In this document: piece after piece, positions 25,112 through 34,200 of the stretch
Layout: the number at the start of each line of letters is the position of its first letter
Position numbering within the stretch: position 1 is the stretch's first letter
DNA from: CANDYO01 sp964627795
Lineage (GTDB): Bacteria > Pseudomonadota > Alphaproteobacteria > Rickettsiales > CANDYO01
DNA length: 64,000 nucleotides
Direction of reading: 5' to 3'
Assembly: GCA_964627795.1 (NCBI GenBank)
Contig: CAZVLF010000005.1
Span: 87,987 to 151,986, forward strand
Made by a program: the position numbers and the translations under genes
Notes under the pieces: model-generated
What the model was told of the DNA's origin: nothing
Databases searched by the model: none
What the model saw: the letters and a program-made list of their open reading frames with translations, nothing else

Positions 25112-25562
25112 TATTCATGTTTTAAGTAGAGCAGTTTTTATTGATAAAGATCATATTCTATTATGCAGAACACTTGATCTTAAGCGTAATTTCTACTTTC
25201 TACCAGGTGGTCATATAGAACACCAAGAATCTGCAGAAACAGCTTTAATTAGAGAGTTAAAAGAAGAAACAGGGAATGAGTTTTATATTAAAAGATTTTT
25301 AGGATGTCTTGAACATAGTTTTGAACCAGGGCATAATAGCATATGTCATAATCATGAATATAATTTAATGTTTGAAGTGAGTTCAAATAAATTATCTTCT
25401 AAAGATAAGATTCCACAAATAGAGAAAAATATTGAAGTAGTTTGGGTGCCATTTAATCAATTGTCTGAATTAGATTTTAGACCTGGTCAATTTCTTATAG
25501 AAATTATCTCTAAATGGCTAAATAATGAATCAAACAATCACCTTTATACTGTAATGAAATGA
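25104..25562 (+). CDS. Nudix hydrolase
   Basis: The 152-residue enzyme has a full Nudix box: GGHIEHQES, then ALIRELKEETG, matching GX5EX7REUXEEXG. The N-terminal SRAVFIDKDHILLCRT and a histidine-rich stretch in the middle (HSFEPGHNSICHNHEYN) resemble small Nudix proteins that hydrolyse modified nucleotides or their conjugates. It overlaps the LRR-kinase gene by eight bases and the phosphatase gene by four. Confidence 0.85.
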   Translation: MHNIHVLSRAVFIDKDHILLCRTLDLKRNFYFLPGGHIEHQESAETALIRELKEETGNEFYIKRFLGCLEHSFEPGHNSICHNHEYNLMFEVSSNKLSSKDKIPQIEKNIEVVWVPFNQLSELDFRPGQFLIEIISKWLNNESNNHLYTVMK

Positions 25563-26134
25563 GTAATATTCCTAAAAAATCTTTTTATTTTTTACGACAT
25601 GGTGAAACTGATTGGAACAAAAACCATATCGCTATGGGACAAAAAGACATTCCTCTTAATCAAACAGGAATTCAACAAGCATATAGAGCAGCAGAATTGC
25701 TAAAAAATTGTTCATTTAGTGCAATTGCTGTGAGTCCATTAAAGAGGGCTAAACAAACTGCTGAAATTATAGCAGAAAAATTTTCTGTACCTATGATAGA
25801 AATTGAAGAACTAAAAGAATGTTCTTTAGGAATTATGGAGGGTCAGCTAAAGGGTTATAATCATTGGGTTGGTGCATGGCACAATGGCTCAATAATAAGT
25901 GGAGCAGAAACTTATTCTTCCTTCACAAAACGTGCAATTTTAGGTATTCAGAAAGCTCTAAAACATCATTCAGAACCAGTTTTAATTATTGCACATGGTG
26001 GAATATATGAAGTTATTCAACGAGGAGTAAATTCACCTTTTGATAATTTACAGAACTGTGTACCTATTTATCATAGAGCACCTTCATCTACGAATAATCT
26101 ATGGTTTGTGTATAGTTTAGATGAAGAAGAATGA
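25559..26134 (+). CDS. Histidine phosphatase (phosphoglycerate mutase-like)
   Basis: The 191-residue protein carries the RHG catalytic motif FLRHGETDWN at residues about 10-20, AVSPLKRAKQTAEII, the acid EELKECSLGIMEG, and the second histidine in VLIIAHGGIYEV. These define the histidine phosphatase superfamily, which removes phosphate from sugars, nucleotides or cofactors. It is coupled to the upstream Nudix gene by an ATGA overlap. Confidence 0.85.
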   Translation: MSNIPKKSFYFLRHGETDWNKNHIAMGQKDIPLNQTGIQQAYRAAELLKNCSFSAIAVSPLKRAKQTAEIIAEKFSVPMIEIEELKECSLGIMEGQLKGYNHWVGAWHNGSIISGAETYSSFTKRAILGIQKALKHHSEPVLIIAHGGIYEVIQRGVNSPFDNLQNCVPIYHRAPSSTNNLWFVYSLDEEE

Positions 26135-26207
26135 ATAATCTAAAAAGTATCTAGTATAGATAGAGTTTTTGTGGGTGATAAAATAAATTTTTAATAAGGA
26201 AATTTTT

Positions 26208-26609
26208 ATGAATAAAATGAAACGTTTCAAAGTTGATAAATTAATTCGTGATAGAATACCAGAGATTACCTTAATAGATGGAGTAGTAACTTTTACAAGA
26301 GAACTGGAACCAGATGAATATATAAAACGCCTGAATGATAAACTTATTGAAGAATCAAAGGAAGTTACTCAAGCTAAAGATAAAATGGAGATTGCTGAAG
26401 AGCTTGCAGATGTTCTTGAAGTAATTCAGGCGATATCTATAGCAAATAACTTATCATTCCAAGATATTGAAAATGCCAGATTAAAGAAAAGAGCTACAAA
26501 AGGTGGTTTTGATAAACGAGTTTACTGTTCCATTATTGAAATACCCGGGAATCATAAAAGAGTGAGCTATTATCTTTCTAGATCTGAAGAATATCCTGAG
26601 GTAAAATGA
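26208..26609 (+). CDS. MazG-like/phosphoribosyl-ATP pyrophosphohydrolase-type protein
   Basis: The 133 residues begin FKVDKLIRDRIPEITL and continue LNDKLIEESKEVTQAKDKMEIAEELADVLEVIQAI. This is the all-alpha NTP pyrophosphatase fold with the ExxE and ExxD metal-binding helices (EESKE, EELAD). The group hydrolyses NTPs, often non-canonical ones. A Shine-Dalgarno (AAGGAAA) lies just upstream. With the Nudix and phosphatase genes it suggests a nucleotide clean-up subset within the island. Confidence 0.8.
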   Translation: MNKMKRFKVDKLIRDRIPEITLIDGVVTFTRELEPDEYIKRLNDKLIEESKEVTQAKDKMEIAEELADVLEVIQAISIANNLSFQDIENARLKKRATKGGFDKRVYCSIIEIPGNHKRVSYYLSRSEEYPEVK

Positions 26610-27106
26610 AGTTACAAAATTTAAGAATCATGATTTTTGGCAGACCTGGTAGTGGCAAATCAACTTTTGCTTTAAAGTTACATGAAACTACAGGGCTTCC
26701 ATTGTACCACTTAGATAAATACTTCTTTGAAAATAACTGGAAAGAGCGCGATTATAATGAATTTCTTACTATCCAACAGTCTTTGGTAAATCAAGATGAA
26801 TGGATCATTGATGGTAATAGTACCAAGTCATTTGAGATGAGATATGCAAAAGCTGATTTGGCTCTATATTTTAATTATCCAAGATATATTTGCTACTGGA
26901 GGATTTTTAAAAGACTTTTTTGTAAAAATAAAGCGATAGATGATCGAGCAGAAAATTGTAATGAAACTGTAAGACTTTCTTTGCTAAAATATATGTGGAG
27001 TTTTGAAGAAAGAGTGAAAAAGCAAATAGCTGGTTTAAGAAGTAAATATCCTAATTGTAGATTTACAGAAATAACGTCAGATAAAGATTTAGGAGAGTTT
27101 CTATGA
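26606..27106 (+). CDS. P-loop kinase, adenylate kinase/FlaR-like
   Basis: The 166-residue protein opens with LRIMIFGRPGSGKSTFALKL (Walker A) and LPLYHLDKYFFENNW, a pattern seen in proteins annotated as topology modulation FlaR or nucleoside-kinase-like. WIIDGNSTKSFEMRYAKADLALYFNYPR provides the Walker B region and the lid approach. The phosphorylated substrate is not known. It overlaps both neighbours by four bases. Confidence 0.75.
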   Translation: MKLQNLRIMIFGRPGSGKSTFALKLHETTGLPLYHLDKYFFENNWKERDYNEFLTIQQSLVNQDEWIIDGNSTKSFEMRYAKADLALYFNYPRYICYWRIFKRLFCKNKAIDDRAENCNETVRLSLLKYMWSFEERVKKQIAGLRSKYPNCRFTEITSDKDLGEFL

Positions 27107-27552
27107 TTATTATTCGTAATGCTGAAATTAAAGATATGGATGCCTTATTACCATTATTAGAGCAGATTGGCTATTCAACAACAAAGGAGTTATTCGAAAA
27201 GAGATTTACTAAATTTTTATTCGTAGAAGGATATGGTGTTGCTGTTGCTGTTGCTTGTATGGATGACAAAATAGTTGGATTTGTTGCATGGTCTAAATCT
27301 AATCTTTTTGTATCTGATAAAATCAGAATTCATATTGAAGGGATTGCAGTTGATAAAAATTATCGAGGCCAAAATATCGGCAAACAATTAATGCAGTTTG
27401 TTGAAAATTATGCTGGGCAATTCTCTCCAGCAATTATAGACTTAACTTCTGGTCTAAGGCGCGCAGGTGAAGGTACTCATGAATTTTATAAAAAACTAGG
27501 CTATAATAATGAAGGCTTTATGGCAAAATTATATTTACGAAAGGAGATATAA
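27103..27552 (+). CDS. GNAT-family N-acetyltransferase
   Basis: The 149-residue protein is a GNAT domain: IIIRNAEIKDMDALLPLLEQIGY at the start, IEGIAVDKNYRGQNIGKQLMQFVENY with the acetyl-CoA loop, and EGTHEFYKKLGYNNEG at the end. It is the last gene of the plus-strand cargo run and meets the toxin gene end to end, one base apart. Confidence 0.85.
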   Translation: MIIIRNAEIKDMDALLPLLEQIGYSTTKELFEKRFTKFLFVEGYGVAVAVACMDDKIVGFVAWSKSNLFVSDKIRIHIEGIAVDKNYRGQNIGKQLMQFVENYAGQFSPAIIDLTSGLRRAGEGTHEFYKKLGYNNEGFMAKLYLRKEI

Positions 27553-27553
27553 T

Positions 27554-28570
27554 TTAAATTGAGCTATTCAATCTATTTTCTAAATCTTGAATAACTTTGA
27601 TTATGTCTTTAAAATCTGGGGCGTCACTCAAAATCATCATTGCCATATTTTTATAATCTTGGTTTAGGTATTCTATTAATTTAGTGCTTGGCATTAAATG
27701 AAAGCTACCAAGCCTAGCTGTATTTTGAGAAGCATTATTATCTTTGAAGAAAATAAGATTGTTGGTTACCACATCATCAAGGCAACCAGAATTTGATAAA
27801 GCATCTTTATCTATTCCTCGCTTTACTAACATATAAACATCATAGTAATGCCGAGACATTCTTTCTGCAAATTCTTTTCCTTTCAAAGATCTATGATATA
27901 AGCCATGTAAAATAGTTAGTTTTTCCCAGAATGTCCTTATCACAGATAATGTGGGTATTGGAGTATTTTTTTCTTTTACAAGACTAGAAAAACTTTCAGC
28001 AATATAAGGCTTTATTATGGTAAATTGTTTGGGTAGTATTCCACCTCTGGCACCTAATTCTAATTTTATAATTTGTTTTACGTATTGATCAGAAGCGTTG
28101 ATATTTAATACACTTGGATAAGAAAATAAAATAGTTTGATCATCTTTATCAATTTCTACATTCCATTTTTCAGTATTATTTATAGAATTTTGGCAAGCAT
28201 TTACCAAGATTGGTAAGATGAAGTCTTTTATATAAGCTTTAATATTTATCATCAAAACATCAATTCTTCTTTGAACTTCTTTGTTCGATATATTAGTTTC
28301 ATTAGGGTCTTTTATATTGAGAATAGCTCTATTTATTGTTAAGTCGCAATCTTCTGAAAATCTATCTATTAGTTGATAAGATTTTGAAAGAGAAGTTCCG
28401 CCTTTAAAAATCATATTATTTGCCAGTTCATTATTATTAAAAAGCTTTTCGAGTGTCCAACATACCCAAAAATCCTTTTCTAATACTATTGCATTGATGC
28501 CTAACCTAGACTGAGCTTCAGTGAAGATATCTAATCGATCTTGTTTTAATAGTTTTAAAAAATCATCCAT
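27554..28570 (-). CDS. abiEii: AbiEii-type nucleotidyltransferase toxin
   Basis: The 338-residue protein has the AbiEii/AbiGii layout: EKDFWVCWTLEKLF and FKGGTSLSKSYQLIDRFSEDCDLTI (nucleotidyltransferase GG/GS motif and DxD), then LELGARGG and RHYYDVYMLVKRG. Such toxins add nucleotides to RNA targets and are neutralised by a partner encoded next door. It overlaps the antitoxin gene by eight bases, the normal arrangement. A broken copy lies at 299-641. The toxin probably stabilises the mobile element or aborts phage infection. Confidence 0.85.
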   Translation of the reverse strand: MDDFLKLLKQDRLDIFTEAQSRLGINAIVLEKDFWVCWTLEKLFNNNELANNMIFKGGTSLSKSYQLIDRFSEDCDLTINRAILNIKDPNETNISNKEVQRRIDVLMINIKAYIKDFILPILVNACQNSINNTEKWNVEIDKDDQTILFSYPSVLNINASDQYVKQIIKLELGARGGILPKQFTIIKPYIAESFSSLVKEKNTPIPTLSVIRTFWEKLTILHGLYHRSLKGKEFAERMSRHYYDVYMLVKRGIDKDALSNSGCLDDVVTNNLIFFKDNNASQNTARLGSFHLMPSTKLIEYLNQDYKNMAMMILSDAPDFKDIIKVIQDLENRLNSSI

Positions 28571-29171
28571 TTGTGCTACTTTGTATTTTGTGGATTATAT
28601 CGCTCATCCAAGCTGGAATAAAAGGAATTGCCTTGGTTATGCTTAGTTTATCGTTATCTGATAGTTTTTGAGCATATTGATGAATTAGATCATCATCAAT
28701 GGCTTTTTTACCTAAATAAGACATAGACTGCAGCGCAAGATTAGCAGGCAATGGTAAATCGTCAAAAATTGGAATCCTTGTATGTTTAAAAATAATGTTA
28801 TTATTACCAATTTTCTTAACGCAAGATTTTCCTGTAGTTGAATATGCAATTCTCATTGGTACCTGGGTAGAAAGCCCAAGAAGATTGGTTGCCATAGCGC
28901 CGGAATAAAAAATACGATCACCAGTTTTACTTGCAACCACTTTCGCCAGATCATCTATATTAGGAGAAATAGTTCCAATGTGAGGATTTATTTTAGGATA
29001 ATCATATATTCCTCTAGATATCTTTCTAATAAATCCTTTTTGAGTCAATCGTGACATAACTTTATCTATTGCAGCTCGGTTTCCTAAATCAAAAAAATCC
29101 TTCGGAGAAAATATCCATCCTTGTTGCCTTGCTATTATTCTATCAATGATGTCTTTTGTAATGTTAGTCAT
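28563..29171 (-). CDS. abiEi: AbiEi/DUF6088-type antitoxin and repressor
   Basis: The 202-residue protein starts with a winged-helix region (residues 1-70: RQQGWIFSPKDFFDLGNRAAIDKVMSRLTQKGFIRKISRGIYDYP). A C-terminal domain follows with IFYSGAMATNLLGLSTQVP. AbiEi-type antitoxins bind operators upstream of their own gene and counter the nucleotidyltransferase toxin. The inverted repeat at 29188-29221, conserved with the decayed copy, is the likely operator. Confidence 0.8.
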   Translation of the reverse strand: MTNITKDIIDRIIARQQGWIFSPKDFFDLGNRAAIDKVMSRLTQKGFIRKISRGIYDYPKINPHIGTISPNIDDLAKVVASKTGDRIFYSGAMATNLLGLSTQVPMRIAYSTTGKSCVKKIGNNNIIFKHTRIPIFDDLPLPANLALQSMSYLGKKAIDDDLIHQYAQKLSDNDKLSITKAIPFIPAWMSDIIHKIQSSTNG

Positions 29172-29187
29172 GATTTTATCCTCTTAT

Positions 29188-29221
29188 TTTGTCAGATTAT
29201 AGCATATATTTTCCTGACAAA
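29188..29221 (-). promoter_or_regulatory. Autoregulatory operator and extended -10 promoter of the toxin-antitoxin operon
   Basis: TTTGTCAG (29188-29195) and CTGACAAA (29214-29221) form a perfect 8-bp inverted repeat. On the minus strand the spacer contains TGCTATAAT, an extended -10 (TATAAT at 29201-29196). A protein bound to both arms would block this promoter. The same half-sites and 18-base spacer precede the broken copy at 1259-1290. Confidence 0.65.
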
Positions 29222-29231
29222 CAAGTTTAAT

Positions 29232-30386
29232 TCATTTTTTCATTGTAGCGGCAAACATACTATCTACAGCTCTGCTTAACGACTCTCTTACTGGATCTAA
29301 ATTAATTCTAGCATAAACTGCAGTAGCCTGCTGAGTCTTATGTCCAAGTGATTTGCCAATAATGTAGCTATTAGCACCAGTTGCAGCTTGCCAGCTACCT
29401 AGAGTGCGCCTTAAATCATGAATGCGTAGATCACTTATATCGGCGTCTTTTAAAATTCTTTTCCAAGCTTTCTTTGGTTCTTCAATATGACCTGATTTAC
29501 TAACTGGACTTGCGAATACCCATTGATTAATTTTATTTATTAATCTCTCTTTTAATATAGAAATTGCTTGTGGAATAAGCGGTATAATGTGAGACTCACC
29601 ATTTTTAGTTTCCTGTATTGACCACTCACATCTGACTAAATCTATATTATTCCAACTCATGCTTTGTACATTTCTGCGCCTTGCTCCTGTTAATAAGCAA
29701 ATATAGAAAAAATCTCTGAAGGTCTCATTAGTCTCATTGTTCAAACTTTCGAAAAACTTAGTTATTTCCTCACCTTTTAAAAATCTTTCTCGGCTTTTTT
29801 CCTTAAATTTTTTTACTCCCTGACAAGGATTTATTCCTTCGAACCCCCAATCAATAGCTTTATTAAACATTATATGAAGTAATGATAATATTCTATTAGC
29901 CACATATTTACCTGATTCATTGCCAATTTTAGCATGAAGTTTTTCGATATCGGATTTACTAATTGATGAGATTCTCTTCTTTTGCCAAATTTTAAGGTGA
30001 TTCTGATAAAGTCCCTGATCTGAACTCCAAGATTTTTTATGACTCTTTGCATAGCGCTCTATATACTGTTCAAACAACTCATCTATAGCGACATTCTGCC
30101 CCATGCCTTTGGTCTCATTAGGATTTCTACCTTGGGCAATTTGGCTATTTACACCTTCAGCCATATTTCGTGCATTCTCTATTGAAAGGTCAGGAAATTT
30201 TCCTAGAGTAAATCTTTCAGGCTTGCCATTAATCTTGCGATATACAACAAATGTTTTACTTCCTTTATCTGTGACTGATAACGCAAGCCCTCTGATTTTA
30301 TTGTCATAGCAATAAACCCTTTTGCCTTTAGAGGGGATTGGAAAATCTTCTAGAGCTTTTTTAGTAAAGTTAATTTTATTCTTCAT
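29232..30386 (-). CDS. P4-type tyrosine integrase
   Basis: The 384-residue recombinase has an N-terminal DUF4102-like domain (KALEDFPIPSKGKRVYCYDNKIRGL) and the tyrosine catalytic set: Arg236 in LLTGARRRNV, His323 and Arg326 in IHDLRR, His349 in LGHKTQ and Tyr358 in AVYARI. All are present, so it should be active. It sits beside a 45-bp copy of a tRNA-Lys 3' end, the usual target of this family. Two tandem 11-bp repeats just upstream may bind its arm domain. Confidence 0.92.
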   Translation of the reverse strand: MKNKINFTKKALEDFPIPSKGKRVYCYDNKIRGLALSVTDKGSKTFVVYRKINGKPERFTLGKFPDLSIENARNMAEGVNSQIAQGRNPNETKGMGQNVAIDELFEQYIERYAKSHKKSWSSDQGLYQNHLKIWQKKRISSISKSDIEKLHAKIGNESGKYVANRILSLLHIMFNKAIDWGFEGINPCQGVKKFKEKSRERFLKGEEITKFFESLNNETNETFRDFFYICLLTGARRRNVQSMSWNNIDLVRCEWSIQETKNGESHIIPLIPQAISILKERLINKINQWVFASPVSKSGHIEEPKKAWKRILKDADISDLRIHDLRRTLGSWQAATGANSYIIGKSLGHKTQQATAVYARINLDPVRESLSRAVDSMFAATMKK

Positions 30387-30409
30387 ATTTTTTCTTTTAT
30401 CTTATAGTT

Positions 30410-30431
30410 CTGGTGCTACCCTGGTGCTACC
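30410..30431. repeat. Tandem 11-bp direct repeat upstream of the integrase
   Basis: CTGGTGCTACC occurs twice without a gap, 24 bp before the integrase start and about 120 bp from the tRNA-Lys remnant. Repeats in this position usually serve as integrase arm-binding sites or control integrase expression. The role here is inferred. Confidence 0.55.
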
Positions 30432-30551
30432 TTTTTTATAAAATATAGTATAGTTTAAGTTAATATGATAAATCAAGAGCAATCTTACAAGCCCTACAAA
30501 ATAAGGCTTTATATAACTTTATAAATCATGGTAAAACATAGGTCCCCAAGA

Positions 30552-30596
30552 CTTTTAATCAAAGGGTCGCAAGTTCGAATCTTGCTGGGCACACCA
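30552..30596 (+). other. Attachment site: 3' end of a tRNA-Lys gene
   Basis: The segment contains an anticodon loop CTTTTAA (anticodon TTT), the T arm GCAAG-TTCGAAT-CTTGC, and an acceptor strand ending TGGGCACACCA. The 5' half (a matching GTGCCCA strand and D arm) is missing, and the bases before the loop do not pair with those after it. It is therefore the duplicated 3' part left by site-specific integration, marking one end of the element carried with the integrase. The intact tRNA gene should lie outside this window. Confidence 0.75.
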
Positions 30597-30753
30597 ACAA
30601 ATCATTCAGATTAAAACAATAGAACCAAATAAATAATTCATTTTTAAATTAAATATACTTTAGTAGTAATGGAAAATGCGAGACATTAAAAATTTCAAGA
30701 TTTTTTTATTACCGAGATATATAATTTTTGAAATTTTAATGAGATCTTAAATT

Positions 30754-31160
30754 TCAATCGTCTTTAATTCCTAAAGAAGTGATTTTATATAACTTGGTGT
30801 CATCTAAAACAGGTGTAAAATAATATGTTACAGCATTTTTTCCATAAATTGATTCCTTATTTAGTAAAATGCTTAAATATCTAAAATATCTCCAATGACC
30901 AATTATCAAAACTTTATTATATTTATTAACCACTTCTTTAATAGTATTGTGAATTCGTATTTGAAAAAGAGTATAAGCTTTCTACGTTATCAATTTCATC
31001 GCATTTTAACCAAATTTCTTCTTTTGCTTGAGCTATTCCTTTTTCATTTAGTGGTACATAATGATTTTTAGGAATGATACCATATTTATTTATATCAGTT
31101 TGACCATGCCTAATATAATAAAATGGCTTAGTAATCTCCCCTCTTTTAAATTTTCCATCT
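30754..31160 (-). pseudogene. Histidine phosphatase, frameshifted
   Basis: One frame reads KPFYYIRHGQTDINKYGIIP, then HYVPLNEKGIAQAKEE (the RHG motif). A second frame continues with NKYNKVLIIGHWRYFRYLSI (second catalytic histidine) and ends at 30754. The frame is lost near 30950 and part of the middle is missing. It lies just outside the attachment site. It is not a close copy of the phosphatase at 25559. Confidence 0.75.
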
Positions 31161-31248
31161 TAGTAATAGTTTATATCATTGATATGTCTATCTTTATAAG
31201 CATAAGATATGTTTGCGCTAAAAAATATAATTCAAGTTTTATATTCAA

Positions 31249-34200
31249 TCACCAGAAGCTAAATATATCTAGAAACAATAAATTACTATCACTATCAGAA
31301 ATACCCATTTCTGAGCTTCTAATATAAGCCTCTTCATGAATAGAATTTATTGTGTAAGAAGTTGGAACAAATGAAGGAATTGAACTGGCAGCTGAACTAG
31401 GAATTGATGTAGGAGCACTAGATGGCTGGGTAACATACGTAGAATTTTCTTCCTTGCTTTCAACCTGACCATTTATTTGGCTTATTATTGTTTCTTCTTG
31501 AAGAAGAGTAGTTGTAAGTCCTAAATTAGTTAATTGCTCATTTAGTTCCTCATCTTCTTGATCTGACGACCTTTCTTCATTCAATAATTCTGCTAAGCGC
31601 TCTACATTACTTGGATTTATTTCCCCATTTGCTTCACTTTGCATCAAAAGTATTTCACAATGCCTTTGCCTTAAGTTTTCATCTTGAGTTTCAGCAGAAA
31701 TTAAACGAGCCTCTTGAATAATTGTTTCTCTGCTTGAGAAATCTATATTTTCAGCTAAAGCGAGCCTAACTAAATTATTTACAGTGATAGGTCCACAATC
31801 ATATCCATTAGTTTGTTGAGCTAAGTTTAAATCTATAATCTCTATAGGATTATGGCCATTATACATTCTAAGGTAATATTCTAGTAAGTTTCTATTTTCA
31901 TTAGTTAACTCATTTCCCATTGGATCATTATAAATAGCGCGAATCACTCCATTAACATCTCTTCTAAGGACTAATCCAACCCAATGATTATTATTTAAAT
32001 TAAATGGTAAAACAGCAGCAGTTTGCAAGTTATTTAATGCTGTTTGAATATTATTAATAAGAGCAGAATTATTTGCTAATGGTATAGGTGCTATAATCCT
32101 AATATTTTCTGTTAAAAGTTGATTAAGTAGATTATTTATTTGATCTCCAGTGTACCATAATAATTGAATACCATACCATCTCGGTAAAGCTTCAAGTAAT
32201 ATATCTATCTTAGCTTGATCAATATTATTGTTTAGTTTGAGACTTTTCTCTTTTAAGGAGGATTCCATATACCAAAACCATTTTTGGCTTATATCATACT
32301 CTCGTTGAAGTAGTTCTCTTTCTTTCGCCGTTTCATGCACTGATTTGTAATCTCTACTTACAGAAGATGTTAATCTATCTTCCTCTCTTAAATTAGGGTT
32401 TAATCCATAAACGTAATTCAAATCTGTATAAAATTGAAAGAATTCATGCAATATTCTAGCAGATCCAATAGCTTCTTTCATTGACATTGGCATTTCACCA
32501 CCATTATCTACTCTATCTTTATAAAATGCATTTTCGAAACTAATCCACTTATCTATAATGAGATCAAGAGTCATTTGCTGATGGATTAAAGATGCTGGAT
32601 TTCTAACAACCTCAGAACCGAATATTAAATATGCAATTTTTGTAAGATCAAATTTAACCTTTTTTATTAAACTTGGATTTTGGTTTATTTTGATAGTTTG
32701 TCCGCTCGTGTTTATTAGATGATCTAAACTATCACCTCTTATAATTTGTCTTATCCATAGAGCAATATCAGAGTCATTAATAACGCTTATATCACTAGCT
32801 TTATACTTATTAAGTTTTGTTCTTATATCAATGATTATTTCAAAGACTTTTTTATAACTTCCAAGCTCTGATGTTTCATCGCTTCTCTTGCCTTTAATTG
32901 TGAATTTATGATTATCAGATAGTATTTTTTCTGAAGCAGGAAATTTCCACCTCCTTCCAGATTCTTCTTCAATAATTCTATCCCATTCGCTATCGTTAAG
33001 ATCTCTTAGATATCTTTTTGCTGATCTATTACATAAATTTAGTGTAGCTAAAAATTTAGGAAAGAAATCATCTTCATTAGAAAGATCAAATATTTCACCA
33101 TTATCTAATACTTTTCTTTCAATAGCATTTTCTCTAAAAAAGCATTTCCTAGAGTTAACTAATTCAGAAATTAATAGAGAAGAAAATTCTTTATCAAATA
33201 AAGAAACTATTTTTTCACCTTTACAATCAGAAAATTCTCCATGAAGCGCAGATAATTTTTGTTTTATGGCATGTTTTAAGTGATTATATAAAGGTGATAA
33301 ATTATTAGATTTCATTTGAATTTCTAATTCTCTTAAATGTTCTTCAAGTAAATACTTACTTAACTCATCTCTAACTTTTGAAAGTGACTTTAAGTTATCT
33401 GGCGATGAGAGTAATTTCTCAGTTGCTCTTTTTTCAGGACTATCAGGAGTTTGATCATTTTGTTTTTTGTACTTGTTCATTGCATCCTTTGAATGCTTGA
33501 GCGCTGATTTGTTAGAGGGCTGACGATCTAAGGAATCAATATAGCTTTCTTTATATTGTTTTACTATATCTTCTAATCCATTTTGAATGTTAAAATCATC
33601 TTTTATATCATCAAAAGTTAGCTCTCTTGGTAAAACTAAAGTTTTACCTGAAATAAATCTATCCTTTTTTAATTGTGTTAGAAATTCTTGTAATAAATTA
33701 CTTATATCTGATATCCATCCAATTTCAAAATAACCTGTATTAAAAGATTTAAGTAGGTCTCTTTTCTGAGACAATGCTTCTTTAATGTAATGTTCTATTC
33801 TAGAGTTATTTTCTTCTAAAAATTTTCTTAAAATTTCATCTGATAGTTCTTCATTACCAGAAGGAAGCAAGAAAAATGATTTTAACGCTTTTTGAAAACA
33901 TTCATTTAACCAGGATGATATTATTTCATCATTAAGAAATCCTTCTTCATATTTTAAATAGTTCTTTTTATATTCATAATATATTTTTCTAATTAAAGGA
34001 GCTCTAAGTATTTGAATTCCTAATGCATGAGAATAGAATATATCTCTGTAATAATTTGCATCATAACGGCCTTTATTAGTAAATTGATAAAGCGATCCTA
34101 TAAGATCATATGATTCTCTAAGGTCCTCATCTTCATCGGAGGAATCATCAAAAGAAGCTAAGAATTTCTCATCAACTATTTCCTCAAACTCTTCTTTTTC

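Noticed and set aside
30480..30600. A complete tRNA-Lys gene
   Set aside because: Only the 3' part from the anticodon loop on is present. No 5' acceptor strand or D arm lies upstream, and the bases before the loop do not pair with those after it.
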